DNA of 64,000 nucleotides from an uncultured Oscillospiraceae bacterium (lineage in GTDB: Bacteria; Bacillota_A; Clostridia; Oscillospirales; Acutalibacteraceae), in assembly GCA_910587995.1 (NCBI GenBank), contig CAJUNS010000005.1:1-64000 (forward strand), given 5' to 3'. Below, piece by piece: positions 8,414 through 16,785 of the stretch. The notes beneath the pieces are model-generated. The model did no database searches. It had not been told where the DNA came from and saw only the letters and a program-made list of their open reading frames with translations. Every line of letters starts with the position of its first letter. Positions within the stretch are counted from its first letter, which is position 1. The position numbers and the translations under genes were made by a program.

Positions 8414-9025
8414 TCACCTCCCGCGCGGGGCCTGGGGCTTCTTCTCTTCCTCCCCGTCCCGCAGGATGGAGAGGAAAATTTGAAAGTACCGGAAAGCCGC
8501 ATAGGCCATCATCAGGCCGGTTGCCCCCAGCAGGCCATAGGCCCACAGGTTGATGGTGTGGGGCTGTGCCAGCCCCAGTCCGTCCATGGTCACAATAGCC
8601 GCCACGGACACGTAAAACATCACCGTGGCCACCTTGCCATACCACTGGGCCGCGCAGGGGCGCTTGTGCTTTTTCAGCAGCAGCAGGGCGCAGCACAGCA
8701 TCAGCAGTTCTTTTAGGATGAACAGCAGCAGCAGGGGCCGGATGGCCGGAAACTTGATGGCCAGGCACAGGGCCACCACCCCCTGGGTCAGTTTGTCGGC
8801 AAAGGGGTCCAGCATCTTGCCCAAGTCCGTAATCTGGTGGAAGCGCCGGGCGATGTAGCCATCCAGCATGTCCGTTAACCCCGAGGCCAGCAGCGCCGAC
8901 GCCGCCCAAACCAAGTGATCCCTCAGGTACAGGACAGCGAACACCGGCACGATGAGGATGCGCGCCGCCGACATGGCGTTGGGTACAGTCAATATCCGGT
9001 TTGTGGGTTGGGTTTGCTGGGCCAT
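8414..9025 (-). CDS. pgsA: CDP-diacylglycerol--glycerol-3-phosphate 3-phosphatidyltransferase
   Basis: Membrane enzyme of phosphatidylglycerol synthesis, 203 residues. The CDP-alcohol phosphotransferase signature is complete: D-x2-D-G-x2-A-R-x8-G-x3-D-x3-D, seen as TDMLDGYIARR followed by DLGKMLDPFADK. Several transmembrane helices surround it. ATG 9025 is preferred because AAAGGGA lies just upstream; an ATG 12 codons earlier is possible. It is followed by the peptidase-E-like gene. Confidence 0.9.
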   Translation of the reverse strand: MAQQTQPTNRILTVPNAMSAARILIVPVFAVLYLRDHLVWAASALLASGLTDMLDGYIARRFHQITDLGKMLDPFADKLTQGVVALCLAIKFPAIRPLLLLFILKELLMLCCALLLLKKHKRPCAAQWYGKVATVMFYVSVAAIVTMDGLGLAQPHTINLWAYGLLGATGLMMAYAAFRYFQIFLSILRDGEEEKKPQAPRGR

Positions 9026-9105
9026 TTGCGTTCCCTTTCTTTTTTGAATCTCCATATCCATTTGTTTTTACCTGGTCTTTATGTTTTTATTCATACTTCC
9101 GCCTC

Positions 9106-9807
9106 TTACCCGAACAACCCTCCCAAGGGGTTCATGGAGACGAACTTCCCCACAATCAGCGAACTGCTCAGGGCGCTTTCCACCTGGTATTGGGTATTCT
9201 GGTCCAGCATGGGCTGGAACACCAGCACGGCGGCAATGACCACCCAGACCACGAAGATAGCCAGCAAAAACCCAAACACCCCTCCCAAAAGACCGTCCAC
9301 CTGCCCCAGAACCGGCAGATGCAGCAGGCCGCTTACCACCGAGGCCAGCAGGCGCACCACGGTCATCAGCAGAGAGAACAGCACGATTACGGCCAGAACC
9401 TTCAAAAATCCCACAAAAACCGGGGAGATGTAGTCAACGATCATACTCGCCGCCTGGGCGGACTGGGCCTTGACCCCGCCGCTGATGGTCTCGGCGGTAA
9501 CCCCCGCCTGCTCCAGGGCCCGGACCAAAAAGTCCGGCAGGGAGGCGATGATCTGCTGGGCCGCGCCGGAGGCGTTGTCCGCCCCCAAGGCCAGAACGGT
9601 GGTGTGAATTTTCTCCACCATTGCCGCCCGGAAGAGGGCGTCGAAAACCCATTGGGCCAAAGCGCCGCCCAGCACAGAGGCCAGCACCGCCGCGATGATG
9701 GACCCTAAAAAATGGACCACCGAGCGGATAAAGCCCCGGTGCACCCCCACCAGCACAAAGATGAGGCAGATCCCGGCAATTACGCCGTCCAACACATAAC
9801 CCAACAT
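9106..9807 (-). CDS. CvpA family membrane protein
   Basis: Integral membrane protein of about 233 residues, similar to CvpA/colicin V production proteins, whose molecular role is unclear. Hydrophobic helices lie near residues 5-25, 30-55, 135-160 and 180-215, with an amphipathic region between. ATG 9807 has AAGG 9 bases upstream; GTG 9813 is an in-frame alternative. It lies about 80 bases upstream of pgsA on the same strand and may be co-transcribed with it. Confidence 0.78.
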   Translation of the reverse strand: MLGYVLDGVIAGICLIFVLVGVHRGFIRSVVHFLGSIIAAVLASVLGGALAQWVFDALFRAAMVEKIHTTVLALGADNASGAAQQIIASLPDFLVRALEQAGVTAETISGGVKAQSAQAASMIVDYISPVFVGFLKVLAVIVLFSLLMTVVRLLASVVSGLLHLPVLGQVDGLLGGVFGFLLAIFVVWVVIAAVLVFQPMLDQNTQYQVESALSSSLIVGKFVSMNPLGGLFG

Positions 9808-9972
9808 GACCACCGACCTTGGTAATAATTTTCTGGCAAGCTTCCTTGCAAAGGGCGGGCCGAATTACCCGCGCTGGGGACTATTGTAACATATTTCCCG
9901 GCGTTTCACAAGGCCCAACCCCTTACAGTTCTCTTTCATTCCCATTACAAACTTATAGAGCGCCTTGGTTCG

Positions 9973-9996
9973 AGAGTCTGTCTTAAAACAGACTCT
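9973..9996 (-). other. Perfect hairpin overlapping a stop codon
   Basis: AGAGTCTGT, loop CTTAAA, ACAGACTCT. The right arm contains the stop codon of the DUF5711 gene. There is no T-run, so it may be an mRNA 3' stabiliser or a weak terminator. Confidence 0.45.
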
Positions 9997-11308
9997 ACCG
10001 CAGCTCAATGGTCCGCACCTCGCTGACCCCCAGCACATAGGCATGGCTTTCGTTGGAGAGGGCCAGGCTTTTGGCGTCGGCCCCCGCGTCCGCCCGGGCC
10101 AGCTCCTGGCCGGTGCTGTAGTCGCAAAAAACCGCCTCGCCTCCGGCCAGCAGGGCCACAGTGCCGCCGTATACCGAGATGGACTCCACCCGGCGGTCCA
10201 GCTCCACCCGCAGGGGGTTGCTTTCGCCATAGGGCTCGCCGCCGTTGAGAATCATCAGCGTGCTAGCCCCGGCGTGCTCGTAGGCGGAGATGGACAAAAA
10301 CGCCCGGTTGGCCGCCAGCTGAAAGGCCGTAAGCTGACGCCCCTGGTAGTCGTATTCCGTAAAATTCCCCTCCGAGGCCCGCCCGGAAACCAGGGCTTTA
10401 TCCCCCACGGCATAGATGACCCCGTTTTCGCTCCAGCAGGCCGCCAGCAGCAGGTTGTCCCTGGTCTCATACTGAACCACAGGCTCGGGCTGGGCAAAGT
10501 CAAAGACTGTCAGGCGGGAGACCATCTCCCCCTTATCACTGCGGGCCGTGCACACCGCCCCCCAAGAGGCATCCTGGTTCAGGGCGATGGCGGTAATGTA
10601 GTCGTTGGCAAAGGCGTACTCATATTGTAGCCCGGCGTTTTCCAGAAAAACCTGTAGGTGGGAGGCTCCATACTCCCCAGCCAAGCCCAGGGCAAAGCGC
10701 CCATTGGCGGCCACAGCCCCGGTGATGATGTCCTGCTCCGCCACGCCGGAGGCCGTGACCTGAGTACCGGCCAGCAGGGTATAGCCGGTGCTGCCGTTGT
10801 TATACATGAGAAAGTGCCCGGAAGCGGCCTTGAGCACAGGCTGGTTCAGATCGTGGCGCAGAGAAAGGGCCTCCTCGCCCTGGGCGCCTACCATGCTCAA
10901 GGCGGTGTCGCTGAGCATAACCGCCGCGCCATTGTAAGCCAAAAAATTGGAGTCATACACCGTGGAGCCGGTGATATCCACAGGAAAGCCGTCGCCGCCC
11001 TCCTCCCCCAACACCTGGAGCTTGGCCCATTCCCGCAGATTGTCCCAGGAGAGAAACTCCCGGTTAATCCACAGGCCCAGGCCGATGATGACCGCCACCA
11101 GCGCCAAACAAACGGTGTACACCGCTTTGGGGATGGCCCGGCGCTCCCGCTTGGCCTTTTCCTCCGGCGTGGGAGGCTGTAGCCCGTCCTCTGGCGCGGA
11201 GTCTTCATATTCATACAGCGCCTGGGGCTCCTGCCAGCCAGCGTGCTTTTCCTGGTAGTCCTTAAGCTGAATAACCTTGGGTTCCTGCTTCTTGCCGTGC
11301 TTGGGCAT
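9995..11308 (-). CDS. DUF5711 family membrane-anchored beta-propeller-like protein
   Basis: A protein of 437 residues with a charged cytoplasmic N-terminus (1-77), one transmembrane helix (about residues 80-100, KAVYTVCLALVAVIIGLGLW) and a large outside domain. The outer part is a series of short beta-rich repeats (for example GNFTEYDYQGRQLTAFQL), consistent with the WD40-like propeller expected for DUF5711. The function is unknown in the family. ATG follows AAGGGAGG by 10 bases. Its own promoter is at 11356-11385 and repeat copy 2 is just upstream. Confidence 0.75.
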   Translation of the reverse strand: MPKHGKKQEPKVIQLKDYQEKHAGWQEPQALYEYEDSAPEDGLQPPTPEEKAKRERRAIPKAVYTVCLALVAVIIGLGLWINREFLSWDNLREWAKLQVLGEEGGDGFPVDITGSTVYDSNFLAYNGAAVMLSDTALSMVGAQGEEALSLRHDLNQPVLKAASGHFLMYNNGSTGYTLLAGTQVTASGVAEQDIITGAVAANGRFALGLAGEYGASHLQVFLENAGLQYEYAFANDYITAIALNQDASWGAVCTARSDKGEMVSRLTVFDFAQPEPVVQYETRDNLLLAACWSENGVIYAVGDKALVSGRASEGNFTEYDYQGRQLTAFQLAANRAFLSISAYEHAGASTLMILNGGEPYGESNPLRVELDRRVESISVYGGTVALLAGGEAVFCDYSTGQELARADAGADAKSLALSNESHAYVLGVSEVRTIELR

Positions 11309-11355
11309 CAGGGGAGCGCCTCCCTTCTAAACGGTGGTTTAGCGGATGTTTTACT

Positions 11356-11385
11356 ATTATACATCGAAAGCCTGGAAATCCGCAA
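11356..11385 (-). promoter_or_regulatory. Promoter of the DUF5711 gene
   Basis: Minus strand TTGCGG (11380-11385), 18-nt spacer, TATAAT (11356-11361). The start codon is about 50 bases downstream. Confidence 0.6.
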
Positions 11386-11401
11386 GTGTTTTCTCAGGTT
11401 C

Positions 11402-11490
11402 GGGAGTGTCCAAACCACAGAGAGAACCCTCTGTGTTCCCCGCCCCACGGGCGGGGAACACGAAAACCTCCTCGAAATGGACACTCCCCC
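11402..11490 (-). repeat. Palindromic MITE-like repeat, copy 2
   Basis: GGGAGTGTCC (11402-11411) and GGACACTCCC (11479-11488) at the ends. The central stem is 13 bp (GTGTTCCCCGCCC, loop CAC), with one C fewer on the left and one G fewer on the right than copy 1. Exact 7-bp direct repeats CAGGTTC flank it at 11395-11401 and 11491-11497. Opposite orientation to copy 1. Confidence 0.93.
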
Positions 11491-11531
11491 CAGGTTCCCC
11501 TTCCTGGCCCCCTATATGATTTCTTGGCTGG

Positions 11532-11563
11532 AAGGCCCGCCCCAGCCTGGGACGGGCCTTTTT
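11532..11563 (+). terminator. Rho-independent terminator-like hairpin
   Basis: AAGGCCCG (11532-11539) pairs with CGGGCCTT (11553-11560) and is followed by TTT on the plus strand. No plus-strand gene is seen upstream. Confidence 0.5.
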
Positions 11564-11711
11564 GCATCCTAAAAGGAGCGGCCAGGCTCTTGCCACCCGC
11601 AGCCGCCTGTTGCTCCCAGAGAACCCACTGGCACGGCTTTTGATAAAACGGCGTCCAGATTTGGCCGGAATAGACGCAGGGCGCGGCCATCCTACCGCCA
11701 AAAAACGAGCC

Positions 11712-12347
11712 CTAGTTCCGCAGGCCGAATTCCTGTTCTACCAAAGCGAGTGTGTCCTCAATGCTCCGGCTCTCGTCCCTGACCATGACCCGAAAGCCGG
11801 ATGAAAGGAACGATTCGTATATCTCCGGCGAGTTGACTCTTTGCAAGCACTGCCTGAAATTAGCCATTGCCCGCTCCGGCTGCTCCTCCTCCAAAAGCAG
11901 CTGGTATAGAAACTGCTTTTCCTTATCGGGCCTGTCAAAAAACCGGTTTACGGACAGATTGGGATCGGCCAGCATAATCAGCACATGGTCATAATCCGAT
12001 ATTTCTTTCAGCGTTTCTATGGATATGTTGGTATCCACAAACACGGCCCTGCCCCCGGCGCTTAGGCTGTCAAGAATTTGGAGCTCCAGGGTTTCGCATT
12101 CTTTTGAAACGCCTCTTACCCAGGCTTCATATTCATCCGGCGTCCGTCTGATAAAATTGCGCCAGTCCCGCAAATCTCTGGTGTAGGACAGGCAGGGAAA
12201 TTGAGATGGATCCAGTTGAGGCAAGAGAGCGTCATGGTAATTTTCCTCGCAGGCAATGCCATGATATTTTTGGGCAAGCTGTTTCACCATGGTAGACTTT
12301 CCCGCGTATGCGGTTCCGTTTATAAAAAAGACATTTTCATATCTCAT
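11712..12347 (-). CDS. P-loop kinase-like protein (AAA_33/shikimate-kinase-like)
   Basis: Small nucleotide-binding protein of 211 residues, probably a kinase or phosphotransferase of unknown substrate. The Walker A is GTAYAGKST at residues 10-18, and FVDTNIS near residue 105 could be the Walker B strand. The lid region has clustered Arg/Lys (FFDRPDKEK). Start ATG 12347 has GAAGGA 5 bases upstream. The AT-rich codon choice differs from most neighbours. The nearby MITE end (12405) places TACTATA about 60 bases before the start, so the repeat may supply promoter sequence; that is speculation. Confidence 0.72.
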   Translation of the reverse strand: MRYENVFFINGTAYAGKSTMVKQLAQKYHGIACEENYHDALLPQLDPSQFPCLSYTRDLRDWRNFIRRTPDEYEAWVRGVSKECETLELQILDSLSAGGRAVFVDTNISIETLKEISDYDHVLIMLADPNLSVNRFFDRPDKEKQFLYQLLLEEEQPERAMANFRQCLQRVNSPEIYESFLSSGFRVMVRDESRSIEDTLALVEQEFGLRN

Positions 12348-12404
12348 TTTTCCTTCATCCCCGTTTTGCTTATTTTGAGTCCTTGCGGCTTTCCTTTCAT
12401 TTTG

Positions 12405-12521
12405 TATAGTAAACGCACTTGAAAACCGGTAATTCCTGATTTTCAAGCAGGGCGGCACGGGCGTGCCCGTGCCGCCAGGTTCAAAAGAGGGGATAACCTC
12501 TTTTGAACTGCGTTAACTATA
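12405..12521 (+). repeat. Second MITE family, full copy
   Basis: 117-bp element. The left end TATAGTAAACGCACTTGAAAA and right end TTTTGAACTGCGTTAACTATA are inverted repeats matching at 18 of 21 positions. Inside are three hairpins: CTTGAAAA/TTTTCAAG, a near-perfect 26-bp palindrome GGCGGCACGGGC-GT-GCCCGTGCCGCC (12451-12476), and GTTCAAAAGAGG/CCTCTTTTGAAC (12-bp stem). A deleted copy lies at 2430-2485. Confidence 0.8.
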
Positions 12522-12730
12522 GTATAGCACAACAGAAAGGTGCAGGCAAGCCGTTCTTGCCATGTTACATACAAAGCGTCAACATTAGCCTGTGTCCATT
12601 TATGGCAAAATATAAAGCAGAACCGGGGGAACTGGAAGAAAGTGAACAGGCTCATTGGCATCTCAGAGAAGCTGAAGAAGGCCCCGGAGATCCGCATTGT
12701 AAGGACCTTGGCTTTGGCAAGGAGATAGGA

Positions 12731-12767
12731 ACGGAGGCACTCCGATAGGGAGTGCCCCCGTTTTTTG
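12731..12767 (+). terminator. Rho-independent terminator
   Basis: CGGAGGCACTCC, loop GATAG, GGAGTGCCCCCG, then TTTTTT on the plus strand. It faces the radical SAM gene and has no intact gene upstream, suggesting a lost gene. Confidence 0.75.
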
Positions 12768-12776
12768 CGGTACATC

Positions 12777-13832
12777 TTAGAACATAAGCCTTGTTGGAAC
12801 ATTCATTTCACTGAGTCCGCGATAGATTACACTGGGGCAGTCACCGTAAAGCGTGTCCTGGGGTAAATCCGACAATGCCCTGACCAGGTCGTTTTCGGAC
12901 GGCAAGGCCGCCAGATCATAAAAGGCCCCATAGTCCCGGTTCCCCGGCAGCGCGGCGATAACCTCTGCCGCAGCCTCCAAATCCAGGCTGCGTAAATCTC
13001 CCATACAGAGAGTTTCACTGCCGGAGTTCCCAACATATAGCTTGCAATCCTGATGCAGAGACAGGTATAATTCCTCTTGATTTTCCGCAAACAATGCCGG
13101 CAAATCAAGTCCGTGTGCCAGCCGGTCAATCGCATAGGCAATTGTGCCCCTCTGCGCTTTTTCCAAAATTTCGGATTCATCCTGCCCCCATTCCGCCAGA
13201 TAGGGCCGCAGGCTCTCCAGGTCCCCCAGCGAGGCGCGGTATGGCTCAAAGTCCGGCATATTTCGGTGGGGCGTGTAAATGGGGATGGCAAAATAGACAT
13301 AATTGGGATGGAGCTGTTTTAGAAGAGCGGAGATGCTGTCCGCATCCTCCACAAAGAAACGGTTCAGCATCAGCGAGACACTAAGCTCCGCGCCCTCTGA
13401 TTTGAGAACGTCCCCAGCCTTGACCGCGGCTTCGTAAGAACCGATTCGACGAGTAATCTCATCGTGATGAGTTGGAGCTCCATGAATGGTAATGCCGAAA
13501 TCCCGGTAACCGCAGTCAAAATAGGTACGAATTACCTGCTGACGGTCCTCCCGGCGCATCAATCCCACTCCGGAGGTCATGCCGTGGTGATAATTCTGTA
13601 TATGAGCGGTCCGGAAGGCCGCGGAAAGAATCTGGTCAATCCGCGGATGGTTCATGGGCTCATGATCCAGGGTAAAGCTGACTTCATCTTGTAAGCAAGC
13701 GGCAAGAGCGTCCAGCTTATCTATACACATCAGCGCGTCCTCCACCGGCATGATAGGGCCGGGCCCGCCATTCACGTAGCAGTGGCGGCAGTGGGTATTG
13801 CACCCGGCCACCAGAAAATCAATGTTTATCAT
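12777..13832 (-). CDS. Radical SAM protein of unknown function
   Basis: Radical SAM enzyme of 351 residues. The [4Fe-4S]-binding motif is at the extreme N-terminus: Cys11, Cys15 and Cys18 in GCNTHCRHCYVNGG. A TIM-barrel-like pattern follows. A later Cys-containing segment (QDCKLYVGNSGSETLCMGD) carries only two Cys, so a full SPASM or Twitch auxiliary cluster domain is not evident. No peptide precursor, carrier or maturase partner lies next to it, so the substrate is open. Start ATG has AAAGGAGG 9 bases upstream and a consensus-like promoter at 13880-13908. Confidence 0.82.
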   Translation of the reverse strand: MINIDFLVAGCNTHCRHCYVNGGPGPIMPVEDALMCIDKLDALAACLQDEVSFTLDHEPMNHPRIDQILSAAFRTAHIQNYHHGMTSGVGLMRREDRQQVIRTYFDCGYRDFGITIHGAPTHHDEITRRIGSYEAAVKAGDVLKSEGAELSVSLMLNRFFVEDADSISALLKQLHPNYVYFAIPIYTPHRNMPDFEPYRASLGDLESLRPYLAEWGQDESEILEKAQRGTIAYAIDRLAHGLDLPALFAENQEELYLSLHQDCKLYVGNSGSETLCMGDLRSLDLEAAAEVIAALPGNRDYGAFYDLAALPSENDLVRALSDLPQDTLYGDCPSVIYRGLSEMNVPTRLMF

Positions 13833-13879
13833 GTGAAATAATCCTCCTTTGAGGCTATGTGCGGGAAATCTTTACCCAA

Positions 13880-13908
13880 ATTATATCATGTTCTGTTATT
13901 CCATGCAA
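13880..13908 (-). promoter_or_regulatory. Promoter of the radical SAM gene
   Basis: Minus strand TTGCAT (13903-13908), 17-nt spacer, TATAAT (13880-13885); start codon about 48 bases downstream. Confidence 0.7.
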
Positions 13909-14118
13909 GTCCGCGGTATATAAGGGAACGCGCCACAGATGTTTGCGGTGTTCTGCCGCTGGCCCACAGGCAACGGTGGAGAAATCCAAGCATCCCCAGC
14001 CTGTGCAGACCGCAAAACCGCGGCGGAGAATTCTACCGGCGGTACTTATGACAGATCGCGCCAAAAGGGGGGACCCCAGAGGTTCCCGCAAGGGGCGTCT
14101 TGCTTCGAACCGGCCGCT

Positions 14119-15549
14119 TTACGGACGGAAGGAAAAAAACATCCCAGCGCTGCCATAGCTGCAATAGTGCTCCTTTGCGGCCATAATCTGTTCCCGGCTG
14201 ATTTCCCCTGAAAGTATTTTTCCGCAAAGAACCGCCATGTCCTCCACAACCTGGGGGCGGATGGGGTTAAAGTACGTGGAGCTTCCACTTTGAAAATCCA
14301 GCTGCCGGCGCATGTCGCAGCCATTTTCTTGGAGCCCATGGCCCCCAAGCCAGGCATAGTCCTTCAGCCGGGGCAGATGCCTGGCAAACTGCCTGAGATT
14401 GCTCTGGTACCGCTCAATATAGGGAATCAGCTGATCCTCCGGACAGATCATCAGGGCAATGTACCCCGAGCCAATGGCATCGCCTGTACACAGCAATTTG
14501 TGGGCGCTGTCGGCAAACACCACCGAATCGGGCGTATGCCCGCCCAGCTCCAGGGTCTCAATGACAACCCCGCCTCCTAAGTCAATCTGGCTGCCCTCTT
14601 CAATGGGCGCCAGCTCCGGCCGCTTGCCTTCCGCTCCAAAAGCCGCGGGGAATTTCTCCGGGTGCTCGTTCAGCCGGGCAATGTCGTTTTTGTGCAGGTA
14701 AATCTTGGAGAACCGCTCCCCCCTATACAGATGGTCTCCATGCGGATGCGTCACCGCCACCTCCACGGGCAGGCGGGTTAAGCGGCTTATCAGCCCTGGC
14801 AGGTCTCCCTGCCCCATGCCGGTATCCACCAGCAGCGCTTTGTCGCGTCCCTCAATCAGGTAGCAGCTCGAGGTAAAAAAGTCGTCGATCCTCCACACGC
14901 CTGGCTGCAAGCTGTATACTTGAAACTGCTTTTTTCTGTCCTGAGCCACCATCCATTTCGCGGCCTCTCCACTGCCAAACGCCCAGTCCCAAGCCGCTTC
15001 GCCCTCCTGGCCTTCCGGCGCCTCCAGGCAGCAAACGGTTTCGCTGCCCGCAACGCGCATTCCCATTACCATGCGCGCCACATCCGCGTACACCTTCCCG
15101 TCCCGCACGCGGCAGTCCTGCCCTGCCAGCGCATAGGCCCGCAAGGGCACTTGGTTCAGCTGCCGGGCTTCATAGGGGTCCGCGTGGCCGCCTACCACAC
15201 ACAGCGCCGCAAACCACTGGGGGAAATGGGCTCCCAACCGCCACACCGCATCGGCGCGGGCCGCTGTGCCTGTCAGGGAAATCCGCGTTTCTTCTATTTC
15301 GCCGCAGCCCTTCCAGGAGAAGATCAGGTCGCCCAGGCTCTCCTCCCAAGCATCCATATTTTCTTCTGGCACTACCACGGCCGCTAAGACAGCCTGCCCC
15401 ACCTGTTTCTCCAGCTGGTCCAGGCACCGCTCCGCCGCCGCTTCGCTTTCCGCCAGGCAGACCGCTAAGGGCTTTCTTTCTTCTCCCTCCCCTTTGCGCC
15501 ACAGCCAGGCAAGCTCTTGATTGTTTCCCGTTCTCTGCCAACCGTTCAT
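14119..15549 (-). CDS. Metallo-beta-lactamase fold hydrolase with degenerate esterase-like N domain
   Basis: Two-domain protein of 476 residues. Residues 215-476 are a metallo-beta-lactamase hydrolase with the metal motif THPHGDH (His268, His270, Asp272, His273) and later ligand candidates in GGHTPDSVV and GGHG. Residues 1-205 look like an alpha/beta-hydrolase (esterase) fold: the segment with HFPQWFAALCVVGG matches the strand after a nucleophile elbow. However, the elbow reads GTAAR, without the GxSxG Ser, and the late His is also missing (GEAAWDW). The N domain is therefore probably a binding domain. It ends the sugar operon, 23 bases after manD; ribosome site AAAGGAG, ATG 15549. Confidence 0.75.
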   Translation of the reverse strand: MNGWQRTGNNQELAWLWRKGEGEERKPLAVCLAESEAAAERCLDQLEKQVGQAVLAAVVVPEENMDAWEESLGDLIFSWKGCGEIEETRISLTGTAARADAVWRLGAHFPQWFAALCVVGGHADPYEARQLNQVPLRAYALAGQDCRVRDGKVYADVARMVMGMRVAGSETVCCLEAPEGQEGEAAWDWAFGSGEAAKWMVAQDRKKQFQVYSLQPGVWRIDDFFTSSCYLIEGRDKALLVDTGMGQGDLPGLISRLTRLPVEVAVTHPHGDHLYRGERFSKIYLHKNDIARLNEHPEKFPAAFGAEGKRPELAPIEEGSQIDLGGGVVIETLELGGHTPDSVVFADSAHKLLCTGDAIGSGYIALMICPEDQLIPYIERYQSNLRQFARHLPRLKDYAWLGGHGLQENGCDMRRQLDFQSGSSTYFNPIRPQVVEDMAVLCGKILSGEISREQIMAAKEHYCSYGSAGMFFSFRP

Positions 15550-15572
15550 AGAAACGTCTCCTTTTCCTTTCA

Positions 15573-16781
15573 TCATGGGCGAACCGCCGTGCCATCGGTG
15601 GTTCTTGCCAAAAGCCAGCCGGGTTCCCGATAAGAACAGGGATATTTCGCAGCCTTTGCCTCGTCGATATCCACCCCTAAGCCCGGCTTGCCGTTGGCGT
15701 ACAGATAGCCCTCCCGCACTTCGGGACAGCCGGGGAAGACCTCTTGTTCCTCTTCTGAGAACCCGGCAAACTCCTGGATGCCGAAATTCGGGCTGGCCAG
15801 GTCTAAATGCAGCTGGGCCGCCGCGCCGACGGGGGACAAATCGCCAGGGCCATGCCAGGCAGTGCGCACGCCGAAGGCCTCGCACAAAACAGCCAGCTTC
15901 CGCGCCGGGGTCAGCCCGCCAATTTGGCTTAGGTGCACCCGGATATAGTCAATCAGCCCCTTTGCCACCAGCTCCCGCCACTCCAGGGGATTGTTGAACA
16001 GCTCGCCCATGGCAATGGGCACCGCTGTTTGGGCCCGCATGGTCTGGAACCACTGAATTTGCTCCGGAGGCAGAGCGTCCTCCAGGAAGAACAGCTGGTA
16101 GGGCTCCAGCCGCTTGGCCAAGCCAATGGCTTGAATGGGCGTCAGCCTCTCGTGCACATCGTGGAGCAGCTCAATTTCATACCCCAGCTTGTCCCGCAAA
16201 TGGGCGAAAAGCTTCACCACCCCTTCGCAGTACTGATGGGCGTCATAATACGCGCCGGGCTTGCTGTTTTCCGGGGAGACAATGCGCTGCTTCCCCTTCC
16301 CCATCTGGCCGCCATATACGCCCATCTGGCAGCGCAGGTACCGGTAGCCCTGCTCCATATACCGGCGGACATTTTCTTCCACTTCCTCTGGGGTGGCTCC
16401 GTCCGTGTGCCGGTAAACAGCCGCGGCCTGGCGGCATTTTCCGCCGAACAGGTCATACACAGGCATGTTGGCCATTTTGCCCTTAATGTCCCACAGGGCC
16501 TCATCCACGCCGGAAAGAGCGTTGTTCAGCACCGGCCCGTTGCGCCAGTAGGAGCTGCCCATGGCGGTTTGCCAGATATCCTCAATGTCCTCCACATTAC
16601 GGCCCTCCAGCAAAGGCTTTAGGTACTCGTTCACCGCTGTGGCCACCGCCTCATAGCGCTGGGTAAAGGTGGCGCAGCCCAGGCCGTACAGCCCCGGCTC
16701 GCTGGTTTCTACCTTAACGACCACCAGGTCAATGCCCCGGGGCGCTGTCAAAATGGTTTTGATGTTTCGAATGGTTACCAT
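15573..16781 (-). CDS. Enolase-superfamily sugar acid dehydratase, ManD/RspA type
   Basis: Cytoplasmic dehydratase of 402 residues, full length for the ManD (D-mannonate dehydratase) subgroup, which makes a 2-keto-3-deoxy sugar acid. The metal ligands and general base are in place: Asp208 and His210 in HDVHERLTP, Glu234 in FLEDALPPE, Glu260 in MGELFNNP, and the C-terminal WHGPGDLSPVG loop. Subgroup members act on D-mannonate, D-gluconate or other acids, so the substrate is not fixed by sequence. It overlaps the SDR-lactonase operon (4 bases after the SDR gene), which argues for a shared oxidative pathway. Confidence 0.88.
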   Translation of the reverse strand: MVTIRNIKTILTAPRGIDLVVVKVETSEPGLYGLGCATFTQRYEAVATAVNEYLKPLLEGRNVEDIEDIWQTAMGSSYWRNGPVLNNALSGVDEALWDIKGKMANMPVYDLFGGKCRQAAAVYRHTDGATPEEVEENVRRYMEQGYRYLRCQMGVYGGQMGKGKQRIVSPENSKPGAYYDAHQYCEGVVKLFAHLRDKLGYEIELLHDVHERLTPIQAIGLAKRLEPYQLFFLEDALPPEQIQWFQTMRAQTAVPIAMGELFNNPLEWRELVAKGLIDYIRVHLSQIGGLTPARKLAVLCEAFGVRTAWHGPGDLSPVGAAAQLHLDLASPNFGIQEFAGFSEEEQEVFPGCPEVREGYLYANGKPGLGVDIDEAKAAKYPCSYREPGWLLARTTDGTAVRP

Positions 16782-16785
16782 TGTT

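Larger units (their letters stand above)
11309..11711. other. Intergenic region with promoter, repeat copy 2 and a terminator
   Basis: No gene is supported. It contains the DUF5711 promoter (11356-11385), repeat copy 2 (11402-11490) and a plus-strand terminator hairpin (11532-11563). A short plus-strand transcript ending at that terminator is possible, but I see no promoter for it. Confidence 0.6.
12348..12776. other. Intergenic region with a MITE and gene debris
   Basis: Holds the full second-family MITE (12405-12521), then about 200 bases of AT-richer sequence ending in a plus-strand terminator (12731-12767). Short plus-strand reading frames (for example 12540-12728, ending KKAPEIRIVRTLALARR) look like the tail of a decayed gene, but none has a clear start or ribosome site. 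Confidence 0.5.

Noticed and set aside
12503..12748. Small plus-strand gene before the terminator at 12731
   Set aside because: Starts inside the MITE end, has no ribosome site and no recognisable family; more likely debris of a lost gene.
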